Below, piece after piece: positions 47,328-57,127 of a DNA stretch of 64,000 bases. The stretch is from Pseudomonadota bacterium (GTDB lineage: Bacteria; Pseudomonadota; Alphaproteobacteria; Rhizobiales; Xanthobacteraceae): positions 39,811 through 103,810 of the forward strand of contig QEVP01000007.1 in NCBI GenBank assembly GCA_003576765.1, written 5' to 3'. Numbering within the stretch: the stretch's first letter is position 1; each line of letters starts with the position of its first letter. Both the position numbers and the translations under genes were made by a program. The notes beneath the pieces are model-generated. The model did no database searches, was not told the DNA's origin, and saw only the letters and a list, made by a program, of their open reading frames with translations.

Positions 47328-48119
47328 TCAGGCCAGCGGCGTCAGGATCTTGACCAGCGCGCCGTGGATCGCTTCGTTGCCGCAGACGATATGGCCGGTG
47401 GCGAGCGCGTCGTCGTTGCCGGTCAGGCCCGTCGCGGTGCCGCCGGCCTCGCGCACCAGCAGAATGCCGGCGGCCATGTCCCACGGCGACAGATTGCGTT
47501 CCCAGTAGCCGTCGAGCCGGCCGGCGGCGACGAAGGCGAGGTCGAGCGAGGCAGCGCCGAAGCGGCGCAGGCCGGCGACGCGGCCCATCATCTCGGCCAG
47601 CTCGCGGCGCGCCAGTTCGAGGTCGCCGCGGCCGATATGCGGCAGCCCGCAGGCGATCACGCTGTCGTCGAGGCGGCGGCGGGCGGCGACGCGCAGGCGC
47701 TGGTCGTTGAGGAAGGCGCCCTTGCCGCGCTCGGCGACGTACAGTTCGTCGTTGGCCGGGTTGTAGATCACCGCGGCCGTCAGCACGCCCTCGCGCTCGA
47801 GCGCGATCGAGATGGCGAATTGCGGGATGCCGTGCAGGAAGTTGGTGGTGCCGTCGAGCGGATCGACGATCCAGGTGTTGGTCTTGTCGGCGCCGGCGCG
47901 GCTGCCGCCTTCCTCGCCGATGAAGCCGTAGCCGGGGCGGGCCCTGGTCAATTCCTCGTACAGGATCTCCTCGGCGCGGCGGTCGGCGGCGCTGACGAAG
48001 TTGGCCGGGCCTTTAAGCGAGACCTGCAGGTTCTCGATCTCGCCGAGGTCGCGTTTGAGGCTGCGGCCGGCGCGGCGCGCGGCCTTGACCATGACGTTGA
48101 TGAGCGCGGAGTGAAGCAT
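47328..48119 (-). CDS. suhB: Inositol monophosphatase family protein
   Basis: A 263-residue Mg-dependent phosphatase. Metal-site motifs are visible: GEEGG (about 69-73), WIVDPLDGTTNFLHGIP (DPxDGTxN) and the C-terminal WDMAAGILLVREAGG. E. coli SuhB hydrolyses myo-inositol 1-phosphate and also takes part in rRNA antitermination; which role applies here is not known. MLHSALINVMVKAARRAGRS is the normal N-terminus. Confidence 0.93.
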   Translation of the reverse strand: MLHSALINVMVKAARRAGRSLKRDLGEIENLQVSLKGPANFVSAADRRAEEILYEELTRARPGYGFIGEEGGSRAGADKTNTWIVDPLDGTTNFLHGIPQFAISIALEREGVLTAAVIYNPANDELYVAERGKGAFLNDQRLRVAARRRLDDSVIACGLPHIGRGDLELARRELAEMMGRVAGLRRFGAASLDLAFVAAGRLDGYWERNLSPWDMAAGILLVREAGGTATGLTGNDDALATGHIVCGNEAIHGALVKILTPLA

Positions 48120-48221
48120 GGCGGCGACCGGGCAAAAGGGGCGGAGGGTTCGGCGTCTGCGTGCCCGTTGCGCGAGCCCCCGTCAAGGGCGGCCGGCGCA
48201 TGGGCGTGACGGCACCTCAAA

Positions 48222-49337
48222 TCATTTCACGCCGAGCCACTTTTTGGCGGCGGCCTCGACCCGGCCGCGATCCTCGGGCGAAAGCTGCGCATACGCCTCG
48301 TCCAGCATCAGGTCGCCCTTGCCGACGCTTTTGGCGACGAGGTGCCATTTCAGTCCCTCGATCTTGTCCATCGGCGCGCCGTGTCCGGTCACCAGCACGC
48401 GGGCAAGGCGGTTCTGGGCGATGGCGCTGCCGCGCCGCGCCGCTTTCTTCAGCAGCGCGACGGCGCCGGCCTCATCCTTGGCGGTACCGGTGCCGTTGTA
48501 GAGTGCGATGGCGTATTCCACCTGCGCATCGAGATTGTCGGCGAGGCTGGCCGCCCGCAACAGCCGCGTCGCCTCGGCCGGGTTCTTATCGACGCCGCGG
48601 CCTTCCTTGTAGAACAAGGCCAGCGCGTATTGCGCATCGGCGTTGCCGGCATCGGCCGCCTGCCGGAACAGTTCCGCCGCGCGCACGAAATCCTGCGGGA
48701 ACACCTGGCCTTCGAGATACAGCATGCCGAGATTGTAGGCGGCGGTCGGCTCGCCGAGTTTTGCGGCGGCGGCAAGCAGTTTTGCGGCGGCGTTGCGGTC
48801 GGGCGGCGTGCCGCGGCCGGCCATGTGCATCATCGCCAGCGCCTGCATCGCTTCGCGGTCGCCGCGGTCGGCGGCCTGCCGATACCACAACACGGCCTTG
48901 GCATCGTCGCGCTTGACGCCGAGGCCCTGCGCATACAGTTCGCCGAGCATGGTCATCGCCTGCGGGTCCTGAAGCTCGTTCGCGCGTTTGATCGCGAGCG
49001 TCAGGGCGGTGCGATACTGGCCGCGCTGGAATGCGCCGTAGACGAGATCGATGTGCGCATCGTCGGGCGTGGCGGCCGGCGCCTCGGTGTCGCTGCGCGG
49101 CTGCGGCACCGGCGGGTCATTTTGCTGGGCCTTCCGCGGCGGCGGCTTCGCCGCGGGTTTGGGCGCGGCTTTTGCCGGAGCCTTAGGGGCCGGCCTTGGC
49201 GCCACCTTGGGTGCGGCTTTGGGCGCAGCGCGCGGCGGCGCCTGCACGCCGGGGGGCGTCAGCGAAATCTGCGCCGGCGCCGGGCTTGCGCACGCCACGC
49301 ACCAGATCGCCAACGCCGCCGCGCCTGAAAACCTCAT
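48222..49337 (-). CDS. Exported Sel1/TPR-repeat protein
   Basis: A 371-residue protein. A signal peptide ends around CASPAPAQ (about 23); a Pro/Ala/Lys-rich linker (about 30-75, repeated APKAAPK-like units) follows, then about six Sel1-type repeats with the pattern A-x-LG-x-Y-x-G-x-G, such as AMTMLGELYAQGLGVKRDDA and AQYALALFYKEGRGVDKNPA. Such repeats mediate protein contacts, often in envelope or stress signalling. ATG 49337 has GGAGAGG; ATG 49367 would lengthen the signal peptide by ten residues. Partner unknown. Confidence 0.85.
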   Translation of the reverse strand: MRFSGAAALAIWCVACASPAPAQISLTPPGVQAPPRAAPKAAPKVAPRPAPKAPAKAAPKPAAKPPPRKAQQNDPPVPQPRSDTEAPAATPDDAHIDLVYGAFQRGQYRTALTLAIKRANELQDPQAMTMLGELYAQGLGVKRDDAKAVLWYRQAADRGDREAMQALAMMHMAGRGTPPDRNAAAKLLAAAAKLGEPTAAYNLGMLYLEGQVFPQDFVRAAELFRQAADAGNADAQYALALFYKEGRGVDKNPAEATRLLRAASLADNLDAQVEYAIALYNGTGTAKDEAGAVALLKKAARRGSAIAQNRLARVLVTGHGAPMDKIEGLKWHLVAKSVGKGDLMLDEAYAQLSPEDRGRVEAAAKKWLGVK

Positions 49338-49384
49338 TCCTCTCCGGCCTCTTCCGATCGACGCCATCTTGAATTGAATACGTT

Positions 49385-49488
49385 AGAGCGTTTTCGAGCG
49401 AAGTGGAAACCGGTTCGCGTGAAGAAAACGCGTCAAAACAATAATCTAGAGCTCCGTTTCTGATTCCATCGGAAGCGGAAAGCTCGAG
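49385..49488. repeat. Dispersed repeat, family D
   Basis: AGAGCGTTTTCGAGCGAAGT, GGAAACCGGTTCGCGTGAAG, AAAACGCGTCAAAACAATAA, TCTAGAGC, then CCGTTTC...GGAAGCGGAAAGCTC. Internal inverted repeats include GAAAACG/CGTTTTC and AGAGC/GCTCT. It shares more than 40 identical bases with 41337-41416. Confidence 0.85.
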
Positions 49489-49579
49489 TGTCCGCAACGA
49501 CGATTGCCGACGAGTAAAACACGATTCCGACAGGCATTGATTAACCCCTCCCGGTCCGCGGGGTTGCGGATCGGCGCGC

Positions 49580-50251
49580 TTAAGGGGGAGGGAGAGAGTG
49601 TGGCGCGGCAGTGGCGCCGACGGCAGCGGCGATGTCGGTCAGCGCCGCCAGCGGCCCGCGCGCATCCGCCCACACGGCGTCATCGAGCAGGATGAAGTCG
49701 GCGCCCGCCGCGGCGAAGGCTTGCGCCTCGTCGCGCGTCACGGCCGCGCCGACGCAGGGTGGCTGAAATACCTCGGCCCACCACTGGATGCGCTCGGCGA
49801 TGGCCTCGGTGGAGGGGCGCCGGCCATCGGCATCGGCGTCGCCGAACAACAGATAGTCGGCGCCGGCTTCGCCCGCGACCATGGCGTCGTGCCGGGTCGG
49901 CAGCCGGCCTGCGCCCGCGATGCGCTCGGGCTTGAGGATCGGCAATGCCGCCGCCAGCGCCTCGACGCCCGCGACATGCGCGCCGTCGGCGCCGCTCTTT
50001 GCCACGAGGTCGGGATGGCCGTCGATGAGGAGCGCCGCGCCGGTGATCTGCACGGCCGGCGCCAGCGCCTTGATGCGCTTGATCAGGGTGCGCTCGTCGC
50101 CCGGCGCGAGCCGCAGCAGCACGGCGGCGATATCGGCGCCGGCGAGCAGCGCCGGCAATTCGGCCGTGAGGACCGCCGGGTCTTCGACCGGCGGCGTTGC
50201 AAGGTAAAGCCGCGGCGTTGCGCGCGCGCCGGCTGCGGGCTGCGGCGTCAC
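49580..50251 (-). CDS. Thiamine phosphate synthase family protein
   Basis: A 223-residue TIM-barrel of the ThiE/TenI group. LYLATPP, IKALAPAVQITGAALLIDGH, the segment GADGAHVAGVE, and GADYLLFGD with the late GADFILLDDAVW match the ThiE layout. However the diphosphate-binding G-x-x-H and GGI motifs are altered, so this may be a TenI-like paralogue rather than active ThiE. GTG 50251 is the start and overlaps the aldolase stop as GTGA. It is the last gene of the tkt-gap-pgk-fba cluster, a usual rhizobial position. Confidence 0.8.
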   Translation of the reverse strand: MTPQPAAGARATPRLYLATPPVEDPAVLTAELPALLAGADIAAVLLRLAPGDERTLIKRIKALAPAVQITGAALLIDGHPDLVAKSGADGAHVAGVEALAAALPILKPERIAGAGRLPTRHDAMVAGEAGADYLLFGDADADGRRPSTEAIAERIQWWAEVFQPPCVGAAVTRDEAQAFAAAGADFILLDDAVWADARGPLAALTDIAAAVGATAAPHSLPPP

Positions 50252-51276
50252 GCCGCCTTCTTCGCTTCCAGATCGGCCTTCCATTCGCCCTTGCTGGCGA
50301 GGCCGTTCATGCGCGCGCGGTGGGCGAAGGCAGCCTGTGCCGCCGCGACGTTCTCCGCCTTGCCGGCCCAGGCCTTCTGCGGCGCGGCCTGCAGCGCGCG
50401 GCCGTAGGAGAAGGTGAGGTGCCACGGCAGCCCGCCGATCCGGTTCATGGCGTCGAGATGGGCGGTGGCGTCCTCGTCGGACTGCCCGCCCGACAGGAAG
50501 GCGATGCCCGGCACCGCCGCCGGCACGCATGCCTTCAAAAGCTTCACGGTCTTTTCCGCGACTTCCTGCACGCCGGCCTGCTTCGGGCACTTCTTGCCGG
50601 CTATCGCCATGTTGGGTTTCAGGATCATGCCTTCGAGCGCGACGCGCTGGACATAGAGTTCCTGAAACGTCTCCTTGAGCATAAACTCGGTCACCTCGTA
50701 GCAGCGCTCGATGTCATGATCGCCGTCCATCAGCACCTCCGGCTCGACGATCGGCACGATCGAGGCCGCCTGGCACAGCGCGGCATAGCGCGCCAGCGCA
50801 TGCGCATTGGTGTGGATCGCGGCGTAGCTCGGGATGCCCTGGCCGATATCAATCACGGCGCGCCACTTGGCGAAGCGCGCGCCCTGCTCGTAGTACTTCG
50901 GCAGCCGGGTCGGCAGGCCGTCGAGCCCGGCAGTGATCAGTTCGCCCGGGCAACCCGGCAGCGGCTTTGTGCCTTCATCGACCTTGATGCCGGGGATCGC
51001 GCCGCTTTGCTCGATCAGCTTGACCAGCGGCGTGCCGTCCTTGGCCTTCTGCCAGATCGTCTCGTCGTAAAGGATGACGCCGGAGATGTGGTTGGCCATC
51101 GCGTCCTTGGCGCGGAACAGGAGTTCGCGGTAGTCGCGGCGGTTATCCTCGGTGGAGTCCACCTTGATGGCGTCGAAGCGCTTCTTGATCGTGCCGGACG
51201 ATTCGTCGGCGGCCAGAATGCCCTTGCCCGGCGCGACCATGGCTCGGGCGACTTTGTTGAGGTCTGCGAGGTTCAT
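50248..51276 (-). CDS. fbaB: Fructose-bisphosphate aldolase, class I
   Basis: Schiff-base aldolase for glycolysis and gluconeogenesis, 342 residues. Recognised from KGILAADESSGTIKKRFDAI (about 18-37), VPIVEPEVLMDGDHD, and the region ALEGMILKPNMAIAGKKC, whose LKPNM contains the substrate-binding lysine. It is metal-independent, unlike the class II enzymes of many bacteria. Position after pgk, with tkt and gap upstream, fits a lower-glycolysis/Calvin-type carbon cluster. Confidence 0.94.
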   Translation of the reverse strand: MNLADLNKVARAMVAPGKGILAADESSGTIKKRFDAIKVDSTEDNRRDYRELLFRAKDAMANHISGVILYDETIWQKAKDGTPLVKLIEQSGAIPGIKVDEGTKPLPGCPGELITAGLDGLPTRLPKYYEQGARFAKWRAVIDIGQGIPSYAAIHTNAHALARYAALCQAASIVPIVEPEVLMDGDHDIERCYEVTEFMLKETFQELYVQRVALEGMILKPNMAIAGKKCPKQAGVQEVAEKTVKLLKACVPAAVPGIAFLSGGQSDEDATAHLDAMNRIGGLPWHLTFSYGRALQAAPQKAWAGKAENVAAAQAAFAHRARMNGLASKGEWKADLEAKKAA

Positions 51277-51384
51277 CGTGGTCTCCTGCTCGTCAGTCGG
51301 ATAGCGGGCGAATAACGCTTCGCCTGCGAATTGCGTTGTCGGGCATCAATGTCCCGACATGATGGCGGCCGCGCGGGTTGCGTT

Positions 51385-52584
51385 TCAGGCCGTCCGCAGC
51401 ACGTCAACGCCCGGCAGCGGCTTTCCTTCCATCCATTCGAGGAAGGCGCCGCCGGCGGTCGAGACGTAAGTGAACTGATCGGCAACGCCCGCGGCATTGA
51501 GCGCGGCCACGGTGTCGCCGCCGCCGGCAACCGACACCAGCATTTTGGCGCTGGTGCGCTCGGCGGCATGCCGCGCTGCGGCGAGGGTGCCGCGGTCGAA
51601 GGGGGTGAGCTCGAAGGCGCCGAGCGGGCCGTTCCACACCAGCGTCGCGGCGTCGTCGATCGCCGACTTGATGCGCTCGATCGAGCGCGGGCCCACGTCG
51701 AGGATCATGCCATCGTGCGGGATGGCGTCGAGGCCGTAGGCCTGCGAGGGCGCGCCCGCTTCGAAATGGAAGGCGACCACCGCGTCGACCGGCAGGATGA
51801 TGGCGCAGTTCTCGTTCTCGGCCTTGTCGAGGATGCGCAGCGCGGTGGCGGCGAGGTCCTTCTCTGCCAGCGACTTGCCGATGCCGACCCCTTGCGCGTG
51901 CAGGAAGGTGTTGGCCATGCCGCCGCCGATCACAAGCGCATCGACCTTGCTGACAAGGTTCTCCAGAAGGTCGAGCTTGGTCGAAACTTTTGCGCCGCCG
52001 ACGATGGCGATCACCGGATGGGTCGGCGCGTCGAGCGCCTTGCCCAGCGCATCGAGTTCGGCCTGCATGCCGCGCCCGGCATAGGCCGGCAGCTTATGGC
52101 CGAGCCCCTCGGTCGAGGCGTGGGCGCGGTGGGCTGCGGAAAACGCGTCGTTGACCCAGATGTCGCCGAGCTTCGCAAGCTCCGCGACGAAGGCGGGATC
52201 GTTCTTTTCCTCGCCGGCGTGGAAGCGGGTGTTTTCGAGGCAGAGAATGTCGCCGCCCTTCATCGCGGCGACAGCCTTGGCGGCGGCCTCGCCGATGCAG
52301 TCCTCGGCAAAGGCGACCGGCTTTTTCACGACGAGGCTGAGCGCCTCGGCCACCGGCTTCAGCGAGTCCTTCGCCTCGCGCTTGCCCTTGGGGCGGCCGA
52401 AATGGGCGAGCAGGACGACCTTTGCTCCTTTGGAAGCGAGTTCGGTGATGGTCGGCGCGACGCGCGTCAGTCGCGTTGCGTCGGTGACGCGGCCCTGCTC
52501 CATCGGCACGTTGAGATCGACGCGCAGCAGCACGCGCTTGTCTTTGACATCGACGTCGTCGAGGGTTCGGAACGGTTTGGCCAT
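51385..52584 (-). CDS. pgk: Phosphoglycerate kinase
   Basis: Transfers phosphate between 1,3-bisphosphoglycerate and ADP, 399 residues. The N-terminal [19 protein letters not shown] (about 18-36) holds the family signature; [24 protein letters not shown] and the nucleotide-site [15 protein letters not shown] are present. It is separated from gap by a family C repeat (52591-52722), which may modulate transcript levels between the two. Confidence 0.97.
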   Translation of the reverse strand: MAKPFRTLDDVDVKDKRVLLRVDLNVPMEQGRVTDATRLTRVAPTITELASKGAKVVLLAHFGRPKGKREAKDSLKPVAEALSLVVKKPVAFAEDCIGEAAAKAVAAMKGGDILCLENTRFHAGEEKNDPAFVAELAKLGDIWVNDAFSAAHRAHASTEGLGHKLPAYAGRGMQAELDALGKALDAPTHPVIAIVGGAKVSTKLDLLENLVSKVDALVIGGGMANTFLHAQGVGIGKSLAEKDLAATALRILDKAENENCAIILPVDAVVAFHFEAGAPSQAYGLDAIPHDGMILDVGPRSIERIKSAIDDAATLVWNGPLGAFELTPFDRGTLAAARHAAERTSAKMLVSVAGGGDTVAALNAAGVADQFTYVSTAGGAFLEWMEGKPLPGVDVLRTA

Positions 52585-52590
52585 GGCATC

Positions 52591-52722
52591 GTGTCCCGGA
52601 CGCGGTGCAACGTGTAACGGGGCACCGCGAAGCCGGGACCGTCACACAGGAAAAGTCGCGGTGTGAAATGGTCCCGGTTCTGCGACGCGGCATTTCTCAT
52701 GCCGCGCCGCGCCCGGGACACG
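52591..52722. repeat. Dispersed palindromic repeat, family C
   Basis: GTGTCCCGGACGCGGTGCAA, GCACCGCGAAGCCGGGACCG, then the second half GGTCCCGGTTCTGCGACGCG and ATGCCGCGCCGCGCCCGGGACACG, given in part. It is located within the tkt-gap-pgk-fba operon, between gap stop and pgk start, leaving only a few free bases on either side. Confidence 0.88.
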
Positions 52723-52733
52723 TTATCGTTGCT

Positions 52734-53741
<1,008 letters not shown>

Positions 53742-53795
53742 TTTATTCCCGGCTCCTTCACAGTTTGATTGATGGACCGACCCTGAATGCTGCGT

Positions 53796-53823
53796 CGCGG
53801 CCGGGGCGGGCCCGGCCATGACG
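53796..53823. repeat. Fragment of family A repeat
   Basis: GCGGGCCCGGCCATGACG corresponds to the outer half of a family A unit, without its partner arm. It lies in the 84-base gap between tkt and gap. Confidence 0.6.
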
Positions 53824-53825
53824 AC

Positions 53826-55811
53826 TTAATTCAATTTCGCCAATGCCGCCTCGGCGACCGCCTCAGCGGTGATGCCGAAGTGCCGATAGAGGTCTTTATA
53901 AGGGGCGCTGGCGCCAAATCCAGTCATCCCGACGAAAGCGCCGTCGGCGCCGATCACGGCATCCCAGCCCTGCCGCACCGCCGCTTCCACCGCCACCTTG
54001 ACCGGGGCGTCGCCGATGATCGCGGCGCGCGCGGGCAGGTCAAGTTCCAGCAGCAGATCGAGCGATGGGACCGAGACCACGCGGGCTTTGACGCCGCGTG
54101 CCGCGAGCAGCTTGTGCGCTTCGACGGCAATCGCCACCTCGGAGCCGGAGGCGAACAGCGAGACTTGCGCCTTGCCATCGGCGGCGAGCAGTTCGTAGGC
54201 GCCGCTGGCCGAGCGGTTGGCGGTATCGTTGCCGAGGCGAAGCTGCGGCAGGTTCTGCCGCGTCAGCGCCAGCACGCTCGGGCGGCCTTCGGCCCTGAGC
54301 GCCAGTTCCCAGCATTCCAGCGTCTCGACGGTATCGCAGGGGCGGAACACCGTGAGGTTGGGGATCGCCCGGAGTGCCGCCAGGTGCTCGACCGGCTGGT
54401 GGGTCGGGCCGTCCTCGCCGAGGCCGATGGAGTCGTGGGTCAGGACGTGGATGGCGCGCAGGCCCATCAGCGCCGCCAGCCGCAGCGCCGGGCGCATGTA
54501 GTCGGAGAACACCAGAAAGGTGCCGGAGTAGGGGATGATGCCGCCGTGCAGCGCCATGCCGTTCATCGCCGCCGCCATGGCGTGCTCGCGGATGCCGTAG
54601 TGGATGAAGCGGCCGCCATAGCTGGCCGCGTCCAGCACCGCCATGTCCTTGGCGCGGGTGTTGTTGGAGCCGGTGAGATCGGCCGAGCCGCCGACCAGTT
54701 CCGGCACCGCCGGCACCAGCACGTCGAGCGTCTGCTCGGAGGCGGTGCGGGTGGCGATCTCCTTCGGCGACGCGGCGAGATCCGCTTTACGTTGCGCCAC
54801 CGCCTTGTCGAGTGCGGCGCGCGGCAGCACGCCCTTGGTGCGGCGCACGAACTCGTCGCGCGAGGCGCTGTCGGCGGCGGCAAGGCGCGCCTCCCAGTCG
54901 GTCCGGGCGGCCGCGCCGCGACTGCCGGCGGCGCGCCAGGCGGCGAGAATGTCGGCCGGCACCTCGAACGGCGGAGCGTCCCAGCCCAGCGCCTTGCGGG
55001 CGCCGGCGATCTCGTCGGCCCCGAGCGGCGAGCCGTGCGCCTTGGCGGTGCCGGCCTTGGTCGGCGCGCCAAAGGCGATGGTCGTCTTGCAGGCGATCAT
55101 GGTCGGCCGGTCGGAGGCTTGCGCCCGCGCAATCGCCGCCGCGATGGCGTCGGGGTCGTGGCCGTCGATGGGCTCGGAGGCCCAGCCGGCAGCCTTGAAA
55201 CGCGCCACCTGATCGACGGAATCGGCCAGCCGCAGCGGCCCGTCGATGGAGATGCCGTTGTCGTCGAACAGGACGATCAGCCGGTTGAGCTTAAGATGGC
55301 CGGCGAGCGCGATGGCTTCCTGGCTGATGCCCTCCATCAGGTCGCCGTCGGACGCCAGCACGTAGGTGTGGTGATCGACAAGGCCGCCGAACTCCGCCGC
55401 GAGATGGCGTTCGGCCAGCGCCATGCCGACGGCGGTGGCGAGGCCCTGGCCGAGCGGCCCGGTAGTGGTCTCCACGCCCGGCGTCTCGAAGTTTTCCGGG
55501 TGGCCGGGCGTCAGCGAGCCAAGCTGGCGGAACCGCTTGATCTCGTCGATGGTCATGGCCTCGTAGCCGGTGAGGTAGAGCAGCGCGTAGAGCAGCATCG
55601 AGCCGTGGCCGGCCGACAGCACGAAGCGGTCGCGGTCCGGCCAGTGCGGTGCGCTGGCATCGAATTTCAGGAATTTCGTGAACAGCACGGTAGCGACGTC
55701 GGCCGCCCCCATCGGCAGGCCGGGGTGGCCGGACTTGGCCTTCTCGACGGCATCCATGGCGAGGGCGCGGATGGCATTGGCCATGCGGGAATGGGAAATC
55801 GCGTTTGCCAT
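53826..55811 (-). CDS. tkt: Transketolase
   Basis: Thiamine-diphosphate enzyme of the pentose phosphate and Calvin pathways, 661 residues. ThDP/metal motif SDGDLMEG followed by [10 protein letters not shown] is clear, and [19 protein letters not shown] (about 22-40) and [15 protein letters not shown] are standard. Two near-identical start regions exist: MANAISHSR at 55811 and [11 protein letters not shown] at 55784, created by a 27-base tandem duplication, so the true start is uncertain. First gene of the tkt-gap-pgk-fba-thiE cluster. Confidence 0.95.
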   Translation of the reverse strand: MANAISHSRMANAIRALAMDAVEKAKSGHPGLPMGAADVATVLFTKFLKFDASAPHWPDRDRFVLSAGHGSMLLYALLYLTGYEAMTIDEIKRFRQLGSLTPGHPENFETPGVETTTGPLGQGLATAVGMALAERHLAAEFGGLVDHHTYVLASDGDLMEGISQEAIALAGHLKLNRLIVLFDDNGISIDGPLRLADSVDQVARFKAAGWASEPIDGHDPDAIAAAIARAQASDRPTMIACKTTIAFGAPTKAGTAKAHGSPLGADEIAGARKALGWDAPPFEVPADILAAWRAAGSRGAAARTDWEARLAAADSASRDEFVRRTKGVLPRAALDKAVAQRKADLAASPKEIATRTASEQTLDVLVPAVPELVGGSADLTGSNNTRAKDMAVLDAASYGGRFIHYGIREHAMAAAMNGMALHGGIIPYSGTFLVFSDYMRPALRLAALMGLRAIHVLTHDSIGLGEDGPTHQPVEHLAALRAIPNLTVFRPCDTVETLECWELALRAEGRPSVLALTRQNLPQLRLGNDTANRSASGAYELLAADGKAQVSLFASGSEVAIAVEAHKLLAARGVKARVVSVPSLDLLLELDLPARAAIIGDAPVKVAVEAAVRQGWDAVIGADGAFVGMTGFGASAPYKDLYRHFGITAEAVAEAALAKLN

Positions 55812-56150
55812 GCGGGAATCCGTGGCTTGAGAAGGGCGTTGGGGGAACGGACGCCGGCGTGCGGCGTTCCGTCGGCAGCGGGAACCGGATGCTGACGGCG
55901 AGGTGCTTATCATCTGCTTCCGGCGAGTCCAAGGCGACTTATCAAAGGCGGTTGATCGAGGCGGCCCATCCGGGGTGGCTTTGGCCGCAACGATGCCGCA
56001 TCGGGCGCTTTACGGTTGAGAACCGCGCGGCGCGGCGTTGCGCCAAGTCTCCATGCCACTTACCATTTGCCGAATAAGCCATTGCCGAGTCGCAATTTTA
56101 CTGTTTCGTGCGGCGCCTTCCCGGAAAACAGGAGGCTTCAAGCAGGTGGC
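55812..56150. other. Divergent intergenic region between tkt and the DUF4164-zapA operon
   Basis: 339 bases without a supported gene. It must carry both promoters. On the minus strand CTTGGA with ATAAGC 17 bases later (55900-55935) is a possible tkt promoter. Two GANTC sites (GAGTC near 55925 and 56089) are potential CcrM sites, which would be relevant to the cell-division gene zapA. Confidence 0.45.
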
Positions 56151-56483
56151 ATGAGCACGCGTTTGCCGATCAGCGGTCCCGCCGCGCCCGACCAGCCCTC
56201 CCCGGAAGCGACCGCGCTGGAGGCGGCGACGCGCCGGCTCTCGGCCGCGTTGGAGGCGCTGGAGGCGGCGGTGGAGCGCCGCTGCGACGCCGATCGCGAC
56301 GAGGACGAACTGGCGGCGCGCATCCACGCGCTTGGCGCCGACCGCTCGCGTCTCGCCGACGAACTTGACGGTGCGCTGGTGCGTGCCCGCGCGCTGGAGC
56401 GGGCCAACCGCGAGGTCGCCGGGCGGCTCGACAGTGCCATCGACACCATCCGCACGGTGATCGGGGAGGAGCCGTCGTCATGA
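56151..56483 (+). CDS. DUF4164 family coiled-coil protein
   Basis: A 110-residue protein, acidic and almost wholly helical: ALEAATRRLSAALEALEAAV (about 24-43), then a further coiled coil with LADELDGALVRARALERANR. DUF4164 members are small alphaproteobacterial proteins of unknown function. ATG 56151 has AGGAGG at 56130-56134 region, and the stop overlaps the zapA start as ATGA. Tight coupling to zapA suggests a role at the division site, for example a ZapB-like partner; this is inference. Confidence 0.82.
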   Translation: MSTRLPISGPAAPDQPSPEATALEAATRRLSAALEALEAAVERRCDADRDEDELAARIHALGADRSRLADELDGALVRARALERANREVAGRLDSAIDTIRTVIGEEPSS

Positions 56484-56863
56484 AGCACGTCAACGTCACC
56501 ATCAACGGCCGGCAGTACCGCATGGCGTGCGAGGAAGGGCAGGAGGCGCGGCTCGCAGGGCTTGCCCGCGACCTCGACGCCCGCATCGCCGACCTGCGCG
56601 GCAAGTTCGGCGAGATCGGCGACCAGCGGCTGGAAGTGATGTCGGCGCTGACGATCGCCGACGAACTGCTCGACGCGCAGGGCCGCATCCGCGGTTTGCA
56701 GGAGGAGATGGCGGCGCTGCGCGAGGTCCGTGTCAGCGCCACCGAGCGCGCCCGCGCCACCCAGGTCGCGGTGACGGCGGCGCTCAACGCCGCCGCCGAG
56801 CGCATCGAGAAGACCACGCGTGCGCTCAACAGTTCGGTCGGCGGTGGCACCGCGCTCGGGTAG
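56480..56863 (+). CDS. zapA: Cell division protein ZapA
   Basis: FtsZ-ring-stabilising protein of 127 residues. The N-terminal domain MKHVNVTINGRQYRMACEEG (1-20) and RLAGLARDLDARIADLRGKF, then LEVMSALTIADELLDAQ, match ZapA; a C-terminal coiled coil follows. It overlaps the DUF4164 gene by four bases, and the 6S RNA and 5-FCL genes come next, the same order as in many proteobacteria. Confidence 0.92.
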   Translation: MKHVNVTINGRQYRMACEEGQEARLAGLARDLDARIADLRGKFGEIGDQRLEVMSALTIADELLDAQGRIRGLQEEMAALREVRVSATERARATQVAVTAALNAAAERIEKTTRALNSSVGGGTALG

Positions 56864-56869
56864 TGCCTT

Positions 56870-56895
56870 GTCCCGGATGCGGTGCGGCATCGAAG
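56870..56895. repeat. Fragment of family C repeat
   Basis: TGTCCCGGATGCGGTGCGGCAT matches the 5' arm of the copy at 35973 and then stops. It lies between zapA and the 6S RNA gene, immediately upstream of the presumed 6S promoter region. Confidence 0.65.
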
Positions 56896-56931
56896 GCTGG
56901 CGCTACGGCGCGGCGCGGCCTACATTGTCTC

Positions 56932-57096
56932 TTGCGAGGCTGTGGCGCGCGTCAGGAGCCATAGCATCCCCGGGGCCTTATCGATCCTTCAGGGAGCTGT
57001 CCCTGGCCGGGCCTGTGGGCCCGGACATATGGCGCCCACCTACTTTCGTAGGGAACTCCGGGATCGAGCGCTTCAACGGCGACTGCGGCTTCGCGC
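56932..57096 (+). ncRNA. ssrS: 6S RNA
   Basis: About 165 nt in the classical zapA/5-FCL location. Terminal helix: GCGAGGCTGTGG (56934-56945) pairs with CTGCGGCTTCGC (57083-57094), 12 bp with G-U pairs. The interior has CAGGGAGCTGTCCCTGG, GGGCCTGTGGGCCC and CCTACTTTCGTAGG, as in alphaproteobacterial 6S RNA. A TACATT (56921-56926) fits a -10 element. 6S RNA binds sigma-70 holoenzyme and imitates an open promoter in stationary phase. Ends are set by the helix and may vary by a few bases. Confidence 0.85.
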
Positions 57097-57127
57097 TTCT
57101 ACGTTCCTCCTCACACCCTCATTCCCC

